DNA of 46,647 bases from positions 111,600 to 158,246 of the forward strand of contig JAHBMJ010004523.1 of the NCBI GenBank assembly GCA_018398765.1. Reading direction: 5' to 3'. The stretch is from Chromera velia (lineage: Eukaryota > Sar > Chromeraceae). Position numbers and translations under genes: made by a program. Below the pieces are notes generated by a model, which was not told the origin of the DNA, did not search any database, and saw only the letters and a program-made list of their open reading frames with translations. Positions 1 through 9,202 of the stretch are shown in pieces (the stretch's first letter is position 1; every line of letters begins with the position of its first letter).

Positions 1-7
1 GTCCGTC

Positions 8-10
<3 letters not shown>

Positions 11-48
<38 letters not shown>

Positions 49-62
49 GTGTGTTTGTGTGC
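11..62. repeat. (GT)n microsatellite
   Basis: Nearly pure GT dinucleotide run with a few GC interruptions. It lies in what I read as intron sequence 5' of the MORN exon. The Cys/Val-rich open frames across it are repeat artefacts. Confidence 0.9.
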
Positions 63-946
63 GTAAGTGAGCAAGCAAATGTGTGTAGGTGTGTGTGCAT
101 GTGCACGCCAAACTTCCTCCACCACTGTTTGCCCGAGAATCCGCTCTGTCCATCCATCTACCTCTCCTTTTGCTGTCACTCTCAGTCACCCCATTTCGTT
201 TCTTTCTCACAGAGATCCTTTCTGCGGGCCTGTCGCTCTTTCTTTGCGCCTGCCTGCCTGTCTGCCTGCCCGCCTTTCCGGACTTTTTTTTGCTTGCCAA
301 AGCCTTTTCTGCTTCTTTGCAACGCGCGACTTCCCTCCGCATCTGAGTTTTGTCTTTCCCGTGCGTCTTTGAAGGGCTCAAGGGGGAAGTGGGATACAGG
401 CGCTTCCCATGCCATTTCGTGTTTCATTCTGCCTTCCTCTCTTTTTTCTTTTCCTCTTTCTTTTGACGGTATTTTTGGTGTGTCTCCTCTCCCAAGTTGT
501 TTCTTATCCGGCTCCCAGCGTCATCTCTTTAGTAATCCGTTTGCTTCTGCCTTTCTTGAAACCTAGGAAAGAGGATACCGTTAGGTGTGTCTTTTTGATT
601 CTAGGGTTCAGGGGTTTCCATTTCCTTCCTTCGGCCAGTCTCTGTGTGGGATGGCATTCGAACTCGTCCACCTGTCCTCTTAACCCACCCACCGCCCACC
701 ACCACCCCAGATCTGATTTGTCGATTACGGCTGTTTTGGTATCTTTCTTTCGTGTTTCTTTGCAAGTTTTTTTTTTGTGCATCTCAAGGCGTGTGTGTAT
801 GTCGCTATCTGCGTCTTCGTCTCTTCTCGCTTTGAAAAAGGACAGAAGAAAACGGCACGAATCACAGAAGATGAAAGAAAAACGAACAGTCTGTGTCTTG
901 CTGTCTTCCCCGTGTGTATCTGCGTCTGCTTGTCTGTCTCCCCGGT

Positions 947-994
<48 letters not shown>

Positions 995-1035
995 TGCGTG
1001 TGTGTGTGTTTGTTTGTGTGTGTTTGTAAGTGTGT
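947..1035 (+). repeat. Composite (TC)n(TG)n intronic microsatellite
   Basis: A TC run (about 949-977) passes directly into a TG run (about 978-1029). It ends about 50 bases before the 3' splice site of the MORN exon, on the coding strand. The same TC-then-TG order occurs before exons of two other genes in this window (12019-12214 and 38377-38530). Confidence 0.9.
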
Positions 1036-1083
1036 GTATAAATGTCCGCATTTTTGTTTGTGGATGTGTTTGCGTGTGTGCAG

Positions 1084-1413
1084 TATGTTGGTGAGTGGGA
1101 GCAGGGCCAGATGAAGAAGGGCCGGTGGGTCTGGAAGAACGGCGCCCAGTACGTTGGCACCTTCAAGGACAACCAGCCCGACAGCATTGGAGACTGGCTG
1201 TTCCCCAACGGCACCCTTCTGAGAGGAAAGTACACCCCGAGGGTTGTCCCCCTGGACAGACTCGAACAACTCCACCAGCCTGGACCCCCAAAACCCTCAG
1301 AAGACGCCGAGGAGGGAGAGGCACCCCCTCCCACAGACTGGAAGCCCAAGACCAAAAAGGTATCGCTCTCCTGGAAAACCGAGGCAGTCTCAGCTTTGAA
1401 TCTGCCTCCTTGA
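1084..1413 (+). CDS. MORN-repeat protein, C-terminal exon (RSPH1-like)
   Basis: This is the last exon of a gene whose earlier exons lie left of the window. The exon opens after a clear acceptor (...GTGTGCAG) at 1081-1083 and stays open to TGA at 1411-1413. It encodes about 109 residues. Two MORN-type units are visible: [17 protein letters not shown], then [10 protein letters not shown] followed by a diverged third unit ending in [12 protein letters not shown]. An acidic, proline-rich tail ends with a DWKPKTKK stretch. The order of diverged MORN unit, acidic linker and Trp/Lys tail resembles the C-terminus of the axonemal radial spoke head protein RSPH1, which would suit a flagellated alga. 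That assignment is by memory of the family and weak; MORN identity is better supported. A possible splice donor (AAG-GTATCG) at about 1361 could remove the last residues, but I see no later acceptor with a credible exon. Confidence 0.6.
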   Translation, partial: YVGEWEQGQMKKGRWVWKNGAQYVGTFKDNQPDSIGDWLFPNGTLLRGKYTPRVVPLDRLEQLHQPGPPKPSEDAEEGEAPPPTDWKPKTKKVSLSWKTEAVSALNLPP

Positions 1414-2154
1414 GGGGAGACAGTCGGCCGCTGCTTGGCTAACAAACAGACGGATCCGCATGCAGGCTGGTTATGTAAATGAGGTCAAAATTGGAAATTT
1501 CCGCCCGCGACTCCTGCGTGCCGAGCCGTACTGCACATCCCGAACCCTTTTTGTGTGCAAGCATCGTCGCACGCAACCGTGAGAGTATTGGAATTCAGTT
1601 TGAATCAGAAGTTTCGGGGGAAAGGCCGGCAGGCTTCGTGGCGCGAAAGAGGCGACCTCGGTTGCGACCAGGTCACGTTAAACAAGTTGTATATGCCAAC
1701 CATGCCTTCTTGATTGATTGATTCATTGCTACCAAACCTTATACAAATGTAACTAGAAACGATGGTATAAGTAATAAACAGGCGCATCATATCGCATTAC
1801 TATAATGGCTTTATTTGCATTAATTCAAGTTGAACTTAATTAATTTTTTAGGCTAAATTTTAGCAAAAATTTTGATAAATTTAGAATTTTACAGCTAGGA
1901 TTAGTACCTGGATTACAGGATTACATATTGTGTTCGGGGCTAAAACCCTATAAACCTTCGTAACCCGGGTCAGTTGTCTGGCATCCGCCGTGCGCCATAC
2001 TACTAGATATATCCATATTATTGTACATCATGCATGATGCATAATGTATGCATATATATATGCAACGAGACTTCACACTGGACTTCATATCATAATATGT
2101 ATATTCTGTCTGGCTGTCCAATGTAATGTGGAGGGTGCCTGGCTGTCCGATTAG
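1414..2154. other. Intergenic, AT-rich, no gene seen
   Basis: Contains a GATT-rich stretch near 1710 and AT-rich words around 1810-1910 resembling those at 41560-41670. No open frame with coding character. Confidence 0.6.
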
Positions 2155-2721
2155 TTAAAAGAAGACAATAGAAATGTTAGAAACAGAGATGGAATTTCCC
2201 CCCGCCTTACAAATCTCTCTTCTTTCCAATATGAGAACCCAACCAGACAGCGTTTGGCTATACATCTTTTAAGTGAAAGGAAATGGCGATCGAAAAGCGA
2301 AATGATAGAATGCAGTGGTGAACCTCTCGCTAAGAGTCTGTTGCAGTCCTCCGCAAACTTTCGTATACTTTTCAGGGCTTTCACGAGGGGGAATATCGAT
2401 AGAACTCAAACAGAACAACTGTGTAACAGATGTTTGTCCCCCTCGCATGTGATCAAGGATGAGGTTCATATTCTGATGGAATATAAAGACTCCAAAAGAG
2501 AGCAGAGCATGCTGAAAGAACTGTACGAAATTGTAAAACAGAGAGCGCCTATTGACATAAGAATAAAAATCGCACAAAGCGTTGCGGGTGCAACAGGGAG
2601 AGGCACTTCAGATAATGAGAAGAAAATGAAAGAGATGGTGTTGTTGTTGTGTACGATCCTACCTAGAAGCGGCTCTAAAGCTCTAGCCGACTGTCTGAAA
2701 AAGGTTCATTATGTCGATTAG
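2155..2721 (+). pseudogene. LINE ORF2 C-terminal remnant
   Basis: The frame is open from just after TAG at 2152-2154 to TAG at 2719-2721 (about 188 codons) and has no good ATG at its start. The protein is basic. It carries a motif C-N-R-C about 80 residues from the end, followed by VIKDEVHILMEY. That pattern matches the cysteine/histidine motif near the end of many non-LTR retrotransposon ORF2 proteins (C-x2-C, then a conserved ExHxLxxC block), with the last Cys replaced. It probably represents a 5'-truncated LINE copy whose surviving part has stayed open. It is not obviously the same family as the LINE at 17536-37262. A host gene of unknown function is the alternative. Confidence 0.45.
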
Positions 2722-3391
2722 GCAAGTTGAGTAGAGTCGTTTCGATTGGCATGCAGGCTTCCTCCCATCCACCCCCACCCCCCATGAATGTGTGTTCTGG
2801 GTTGTCCTCAAAACTTTGTTAGTGGCTTAGGATTTGGCGTCGCTGAATCTACGATTTAACCTTGAATCATCATCATCATCATCATTCTTGTATTCCATAT
2901 ATTTAATTTTTAGCCATTGCAACCGCAGATAAAACATAAATGCATTTGGAAGAGGGGAAAAGACCGTCATACACCTCTAGTTATATCTGGAACTGCCAAA
3001 ATTGAATTTAAATAACTACACACGTCTAGGTGTTCTGTGTAGTCTTGTGTGGTTGTTTAATTTAATAGCCAGTAAGGAATTTAGCCTTATTTAACATTTA
3101 GCTTCAGCCTAGGTTATAGAGAGTTATAGTGGTTCATATTCATGCGGATTCATTGCAAAAGCAGGCTAAGTTACGATAATATGTTTCTTGTGTCTACAAC
3201 TGTATGCATGGGTTGTCATTTATCTCTAGTTTTGAAGACTTTTGCCTAAACGACAATTAAGTAAGTAAAGTATGTGTTATATAGAATGTTTTTGCAAAGA
3301 CCTAAAAATTTCTACTGACAATGCTTGGCATAAATTCTGTGGGAATATAAAATCTAAAGACATGCATCAAGCTTAAAACTTTTAGTATATA

Positions 3392-3437
3392 TCATTGATT
3401 GATTGATTCATTCATTGATTGATTGATTGATTGATTA
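3392..3437. repeat. (GATT)n tetranucleotide repeat
   Basis: About ten copies of GATT with CATT interruptions. Confidence 0.85.
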
Positions 3438-4067
3438 GTTCCGCGCAAAGCCTTCCCTAGCCCTAATTCCTGCTATCTCCATCTGTTTCCAAAACTATCC
3501 AAAGCTAGCATTAGCTAGCATAGCAGGGCGTTCGCCAGCTAGAACCTCCTTGACATGCCTGTAAACTTGAAACGCCATGCCGTAGAATCTGATGTGGCCA
3601 GAGTTCAAACACTTATAAACACCTATGCGGCACAGGCTTATCAACTTGAAGGGGATACACCAAAGGCCCGGCCAAAACAGAGTACATGCATTTGAAATTT
3701 TATGTTAAAGACCGGCGCAGACAGTTTTGAAACAACCGCACTGCAGGCGCAGCGAACATTGAAGTATCAGGGGGGTTCTAGCTAGGCTAAGCGATTGACC
3801 AAGTGAGGTGGCCTCGCCGCACCTTCTGCCTGCTGTGCAAGACATACCATGCATGCAGCCGCGCGAGCTGAGCTGATTTTGCATGCACGTTCTCGATCTG
3901 AACGCATATGGTGCGTTTCGCCGCTCTTCGAACTGTATATTAATATATATATGGTTATATCGATAAAAACAATTAATTCGCTCAGAAAATTTAGAAATTC
4001 ATTTGTATTGGAAATCAATGCAGAGAATTTATTTCGAATAAACATATATTAATGCTAATTAATTTTT

Positions 4068-4134
4068 TCATGCATGCAGTTCATGCATGATTGAGCATGC
4101 ATGCATGCTTTTCGATCAGCTTTTTTGCATGCAT
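4068..4134. promoter_or_regulatory. GCATGC palindrome cluster
   Basis: Five overlapping or closely spaced GCATGC hexamers, several extended to TGCATGCA, within about 70 bp and 230-300 bp upstream of the secreted-protein ATG. TGCATGCA is a known ApiAP2 target in Plasmodium, and YGCATGCR is a ribosomal-protein promoter motif in Toxoplasma. A regulatory role here is inferred. Confidence 0.4.
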
Positions 4135-4295
4135 GATAGAAATTATACCGCTTGCAAGAACTCACAGTATCGATCGACCTGTATACTTCTTGCCCCGCAC
4201 AAGCGACAATCGAATCGTAAGATCAGCGTGAGCACCAGCTAGCCGAACTGCACGTTCGAATCGAGACATCATTAAAGCGGCAGTTGAGGGATCAG

Positions 4296-4303
4296 TATAT
4301 ATA
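4296..4303 (+). promoter_or_regulatory. TATA-box-like element
   Basis: TATATATA lies about 60 bp upstream of the ATG at 4364, suitably placed for a short 5' UTR. It is the best core-promoter candidate in the window. Confidence 0.45.
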
Positions 4304-4363
4304 CAGCTGTTCACTTCATTTCAGTCCATCGTCGACGTCCACCGATACAGCCAACGAGCAAAG

Positions 4364-4705
4364 ATGTTCAAGCTTCTCTCCTTTCTTGCTCTCCTCTCGG
4401 TGATCTCGACCACCGCCATTAAGTTCAGGAAGTCCACAGATGACTGCCAGACCCAGGGCATTTGCATGTCCGGAAAGGTCGCAGTCATTAAAGGCTACGT
4501 AAAGTGCAAGCAGTGCGAGTTCGGGGACATAAAGAAGTGTGACGAAGAAAAGTACTGGACCACTTATAGCAAAGGAGATAGGGTGGAAAAATCTGCAAAC
4601 TCAATCTCCACGGCAATTCAGGAGGAGGCAATCTCCATGTGCAATGCGGAGCACTACCCAAACATGTTCGTCGCCGAGAACAAGCTTTGTGGCGAATGCG
4701 CATAA
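4364..4705 (+). CDS. Small secreted cysteine-rich protein
   Basis: Single-exon ORF of 113 residues starting at an ATG 60 bp after a TATA-like box. Residues 1-19 form a classic signal peptide: MFK, then a Leu/Ser-rich hydrophobic core, with likely cleavage near TTA-IKF. The mature part is about 94 residues with eight cysteines, at 28, 34, 48, 51, 59, 93, 109 and 112. They include two C-x2-C pairs (CKQC and CGEC), so four disulfides are possible. There is no transmembrane segment after the signal and no basic repeat. I do not recognise the family; the pattern suggests an extracellular or vacuolar disulfide-stabilised protein. The even cysteine count, clean signal peptide and promoter element make this a real gene in my judgement. 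The function is unknown. Confidence 0.65.
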   Translation: MFKLLSFLALLSVISTTAIKFRKSTDDCQTQGICMSGKVAVIKGYVKCKQCEFGDIKKCDEEKYWTTYSKGDRVEKSANSISTAIQEEAISMCNAEHYPNMFVAENKLCGECA

Positions 4706-6745
4706 AGTGGGAAGAAACGCTGGGATTCGAAGGGGAGAAAAAGAATAGGTCCACATTGAGCCCTGCAAGACCAACAATCCCGTATCAATTCCCCTGATCT
4801 TGCACTCTGACTGTAACAGGTTGCAGCAATCAGCATCTGACAAGGGAATGTAGGCCCTCAATTTGTGTCTAAAAATGAGAAGACTCCAAGACGGAATCAT
4901 TGAAAAGAAAAGAGCCGCTTTTGGAGAAGGAGGCTACTGTCACGATTGTGGGTCGGTGCAGACAGACATTCCTGTCCTTGAAATAGGAGATACACAAGGA
5001 AGAAGCTTCTATTTACGCCTAAAGAAAGAAAAGAAAAGCTCCCTTTTCTTTACGTGAACGCGTTTAAAAAGGTGCTGGTGTTGCATCCTTAAATTCAGAG
5101 CTGTCGTTGTTCTATCTGGACGGGGGCATCATGAGGCTCAGAAGAAGAACAGATTGACAGAAGAGAAAAGCCACCGCTTTAGAACTAAAAACATCTTTAC
5201 CGCTCATAACCTCTCTTATTACATCACCTTTGCATAATCTCCAAGGAGTGATCTTTGTTCTCCATTTCTTGGGTGAGAAAAACGCCCACTAAGCGTTCCC
5301 GGCCGTCTAAAATTTCCCTTCCCTTCCCTACTCACTCAGTGACAGTCTCAATATTGCAGTCTCAGTCCTTCACTGTCTCCCCCGCTCAGGTTTACTGAGC
5401 CTCACTCTCTCACGCTCTCCTTCACTAGCTCCTTCACTCCCTCCTTTATTTCTTTGAGTCCTTTTCCAGCTTCTTTCCCCAGTCTTTCCTCCTAGCATTC
5501 CTCCTGCAGACTGCAGTAGACAGTAGACTCTCTATAGTAGACTCTACAGTCTCTACTATACTTTAACGTTACATACGTAACCGGTTGGTTACCGATCCTA
5601 ACTGGTAGGTAGTACTCGTAGGTAATCAATCTTAAAGGTGATTGGCAACCAAAAAATGCAGGTAATCAAGTTTTAGGTGATTGGTTATAATACAATTGGT
5701 TACCAATCGTTATGTAATCAAAAAGCTTTTCATAGAGTTTATATATTCTGATTATGAATCTTATAGTCTAGCTAAATAAAATTGTTTAAACTATACTACT
5801 TTGAAACAAGTTTATAAGTTGTAGTTTAAGCTTCTTAAATTTAAGTGATATATTGTTATACTTTTGAGTCACGCAAAGTCTTAAACTTCGTTTCAAAGTC
5901 ACGTACTAAAAGTGCAAGGTTATAAACCTAGGGTTAAACCGCTTTTTAAATTTAAAAGTGACTTAAAAAGTTAAACAACTTTTAAATATTAAACACTGCA
6001 TGTGTCATGATGATATGTGTAATAAATAGGTAACCAATGGATTTTAGCACAGATGGATCATAAATCTAGTCATAAATTAATGATTGGTCACGTTACTTTC
6101 CGTACCAACTAGTATATAGGTTACTAACTAGTTACATCGTATATGTACAAGAGGCGTTTTCACCGGCTTTAACCACCTCAATCAATCTGATTCAATCAAT
6201 GAATCAATATGGTAGTCTTCTAGTAGGAATATATATCATTAGCCTGACATTACGTAGTCTCATAAGTATTGACTGTTATAAATGACTCATGCAGATATAT
6301 CTTTTTGCAGAATTAAAATTAAAGTAAATATCAAGGCTAGTATCAAAGTTATTATATATTAATATATAATAAACCATCATTTAACCATATATAAAAGTAG
6401 ACATAAAACCAGACCTACAAGCAGGTATGTCATGATTTCCCAAGCATTTCACACTAAAAAGCCAATCTACGGTTTTATCTACGGAGGGAAGCATTTAAGA
6501 TCTGTTCCTAGCACGTCCGGCCTGTTTCTGGTCCCTTCATTTTCGTTCTCAACTACTTTTGACGGTTAGTTAGTTAGTTACTAGGTTAGTTAGTCAGTTA
6601 GAGGATGTCTAACCCCAGTTGGCCCGGGTATTATCTACTCTGACTACTCAAGCGCTACTATCCACAGGCCGAACGCAATGACATACGATGACGATGATAA
6701 TTTTATTCAAAACGTGTCTAAGCGGAATCCCACTAGCATTAGTAG
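4706..6745. other. Intergenic, no gene supported
   Basis: The first part (4706-5560) is mixed sequence with pyrimidine-rich stretches. From 5560 it is AT-rich with many TTAAA/AAGTTT words, a GGTTAC/GTAACC-rich patch at 5575-5715, a palindromic TATATTAATATATAAT near 6355-6370 and a GTTA tetranucleotide run at 6566-6600. A 64-codon frame at 4863-5057 has no convincing start or family. Confidence 0.55.
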
Positions 6746-8335
6746 TCAAGGGTTTATCGTAACCCCACTGGCACCACTGGCTGTCGCAGAACGCAGCTGA
6801 ATGTTTCGTACCCGCGCGGCTCTTTCTGGTCCGAATTGTGCAAAGGCCTTCGAAAGTTCCTCAGTGCTCAGGCGGCTTGTTAACTTTCTTTCTTTACTTC
6901 CCGGGAATCGTTCCCCGTTCTGATGAATCTGATGTTTCCCCTGAATGAACGATTGCAGCACGGACACACTTTCCAGAGCTGCATTGCACCCTTCTCCAAG
7001 AGAGGGTGCCATTGCGTGTCCAGAGTCCCCCAACAAGAGGACTCGCCCCCCCAAAGCAGAAAGTGACGGCTCACCCACACAATTCATGCCCGAGTGCTCC
7101 TCTGTTTCGGCTGATCCACTTCTGGAGGGAGGGGAGCACACCTCCAGCCAGCTCGCCCGAGCCGACCGTCTGGCTTCTTTTCTGATCAATTCTTCAAGAG
7201 AAGAAGTCAGTGTGTTTCGGTCTGAGTCCTCTCCAAATGATGCAGGCACCAACTGTGAGCCTCCGACCTCGACCAAAAAAGAGGCAAATGAGGGAAGCTC
7301 CTTCTCAAGCAGCAAAGCAAGCTCCCTGGCAGAATCGGAGTCGAAGCCTGCCTGAGAACTCAAAGTATCATCCCTCCAATCACCCCTGTCTTCTGCCCTC
7401 CCCCCCTTCCCTGTCTGCAGAGGCCCCGCCCACGCAAAGTCTTTCAAAATCGAGTCGAACAAAACTAGACTCGATGACACCCGACCGTCAGGGAGAGGGG
7501 ACGCCAGAGCGTACATTTGCCCCTTCCGCGTCAACGGACTGAAGACGTGCGTTGCATCCGGTTGCCATTTAGACAAACTACTGGAACACTTCGAAAGGTT
7601 AAACCGTATGCCCCAGGAGCCACACACATGCTCCCTGCATAGAAACCTCCCCTGCCTCTCAATCGCACAACGGACTGCGGACCACTTTCCATCTGCCCCC
7701 ACCACGTGTGTGCACTCAATGGCATTTCCATTCGTCAACCGCACTTGCAACATGTCGTCTTCCACTTCCTCCACTCCCTCTACCCCCTCCCCAAACCTGA
7801 CCCCCACACCCAACGCAGATGCACAGAACGAAGCCAAACTCTCCACAAGCGCACTTCTCGTCAACGCAAAGTCTGTGACGTTTTTAGGCACAACCACAGG
7901 GCTGCCCCCCCCTCCCCCATGCATAACCGTTGCCCGACGGGGAGACGAGACGGCACAAACTCTGTCATGCAACGAGGGGTCAACTGCCAAGAGCGCCTCA
8001 CGCCCCCTCGCATTCAGAACAATCGCATAAGATCTGTCAGACCAACCCTCAATCGACGTTGCTTTCTCGTGCACTGAAACCTCTGCACCCGCTTTGGCGA
8101 GCACCGCTGCACAGAGCAACCCCGCCGGACCCCCCCCTGCAATCACGACTCGCGGACGCCCCCCCCCCGTTTCTCCCGTCTCTTCAACCAATGAACCGAA
8201 GTTCAAACGACTCACTGCCGTGCGACCAGCCCTCAGGCTTCCCATCCAGGGGTGTGTTCTTGAATTCAAATTCCACCCACTGCCGAGGAGGCCTATGGAT
8301 GACAGTGAGAGCCAAAAGGCAACGAGAGACATCAT
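6746..8335 (-). CDS. FAD-dependent monooxygenase, kynurenine 3-monooxygenase-like
   Basis: Intronless ORF of 529 residues. Its group A flavoprotein hydroxylase motifs are in order: the Rossmann FAD site AGGGPAG (66-72), an Arg-rich helix DRSYAIVLNARGREAL (100-115), the GADGKW motif (213-218), and the second FAD-contact motif GDSGHAMAPSLGEGCNAAL (436-454). The RSYAIVLNARGREAL region and the SFGEGCNAALE-like ending resemble kynurenine 3-monooxygenase more than UbiH or salicylate hydroxylase. KMO uses NADPH and O2 to hydroxylate L-kynurenine. Residues 1-60 precede the domain: a hydrophobic start (about 3-20), then a Ser/Arg-rich stretch, compatible with a signal plus transit peptide. A Gly/Asp/Ser-rich insertion (about 302-335) lengthens the substrate domain. 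The ATG chosen is the first of two adjacent Met codons. Substrate assignment is inferred; the fold is secure. It is divergently placed from the uL24m gene. Confidence 0.75.
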   Translation of the reverse strand: MMSLVAFWLSLSSIGLLGSGWNLNSRTHPWMGSLRAGRTAVSRLNFGSLVEETGETGGGRPRVVIAGGGPAGLLCAAVLAKAGAEVSVHEKATSIEGWSDRSYAIVLNARGREALLAVDPSLHDRVCAVSSPRRATVMHGGGGGSPVVVPKNVTDFALTRSALVESLASFCASALGVGVRFGEGVEGVEEVEDDMLQVRLTNGNAIECTHVVGADGKWSAVRCAIERQGRFLCREHVCGSWGIRFNLSKCSSSLSKWQPDATHVFSPLTRKGQMYALASPLPDGRVSSSLVLFDSILKDFAWAGPLQTGKGGRAEDRGDWRDDTLSSQAGFDSDSARELALLLEKELPSFASFLVEVGGSQLVPASFGEDSDRNTLTSSLEELIRKEARRSARASWLEVCSPPSRSGSAETEEHSGMNCVGEPSLSALGGRVLLLGDSGHAMAPSLGEGCNAALESVSVLQSFIQGKHQIHQNGERFPGSKERKLTSRLSTEELSKAFAQFGPERAARVRNIQLRSATASGASGVTINP

Positions 8336-9202
8336 AGCCTAACGTGCAAAAGAGACCCTCTCCAACCTGCAACTGCGCGCAGATTGGGTTTGGCTGAGTC
8401 AAGGGCTGGCAATGAGCTGCGGCTGGCCTCAGTCTAAATCCCGAGTCCCATGCAAGTCTTTAACTTAATTCCCGTCTCCGTCGTCAGTCTCCGTCTCCGT
8501 CTCTGTGGAGGGAATGCCTTCCTGATTTCGAACAGGCTTGCTTCTCTTTCACTTGGCTCCTTGTGCTGTTGACATCTGTCTGACTTGCCGGAACGCGGAC
8601 CGGACGGTAAAGTGGACAGCGGTCTGGTTGTAGGAGGTCGAGGGAACCTCAGACTGACGGAAGAACGAAGATTAACCAAAGGTGTGGCAGACTGAGAGGA
8701 AGCAGCGTAGACGGCTTGACTGCTGAAACTTTATCTCAAACTTGGGTTGCACTATGTATACACTCTGGAGTGCCTGACTCCCCGCGAACGCTCATGCTGA
8801 ATGTGCCGCTCGAGCGAACTGACCAGGATTGTGGAATTCTCTCATGCACAGTTCACATACAGTTCACTCATAGTTCACTCTTGTCGTCTCTGGCCGAGCT
8901 AAATGCATGCTGAACATGCATGCACCCCCCGTCTACGACTCTATATACGTACCAGCACTGACATGAAAGTTCCAAAAGTTCGAGCCCTTCTGACAGAACC
9001 CTCGCCACAAGAGTGTTGACCGATCGAAATCGGGTTCGGAGAGACCACACACAAGAAATGTAGCCATAGAATCACTGTATGACTTGAACGTGGCACACTT
9101 TTGAACGGAGACGGCAGACGGCATTCAGTCAACCTCACGCGATGTGGGCGTGATCGGATTTCGTCTGCATGGTTACTAAAGCCACTGCTTTCCTGAGCTG
9201 AA
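8336..9202. promoter_or_regulatory. Divergent promoter region, monooxygenase / uL24m
   Basis: About 870 bp between two divergent starts with no gene of its own. It contains GCATGC at 8905-8910, TGCATGCA at 8917-8924 and a CTATATACG TATA-like word near 8940, so it probably holds both promoters. Confidence 0.4.

Larger units (their letters stand above)
2722..4290. other. Intergenic, no gene seen
   Basis: AT-rich DNA with an (ATC)n run near 2866-2884 and a GATT/CATT tetranucleotide run at 3392-3437. From about 3840 on, GCATGC palindromes accumulate, densest at 4068-4134, ahead of the secreted-protein gene. Confidence 0.6.

Noticed and set aside
9-566. 185-codon plus-strand open frame rich in Cys/Val then Ser/Phe/Pro
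   Set aside because: It is produced by the (GT)n repeat and pyrimidine-rich intron; no domain or start context.
504-1445. 313-codon minus-strand open frame opposite the MORN exon
   Set aside because: It is antisense to the MORN exon, includes the translated TC/TG microsatellite, and has no family resemblance.
4863-5057. Frame with CHDC motif downstream of the secreted protein
   Set aside because: 64 codons starting at GTG, no promoter, no splice partner and no recognisable family.
1925-5940. Telomere-like words (CTAAAACCCTA near 1939, CCTAGGGTTAAACC near 5928)
   Set aside because: Isolated single words with no tandem repetition; not interstitial telomeric arrays.
7608-8342. Several long plus-strand frames opposite the monooxygenase
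   Set aside because: Shadows of the GC-rich minus-strand gene; composition follows its reverse complement.
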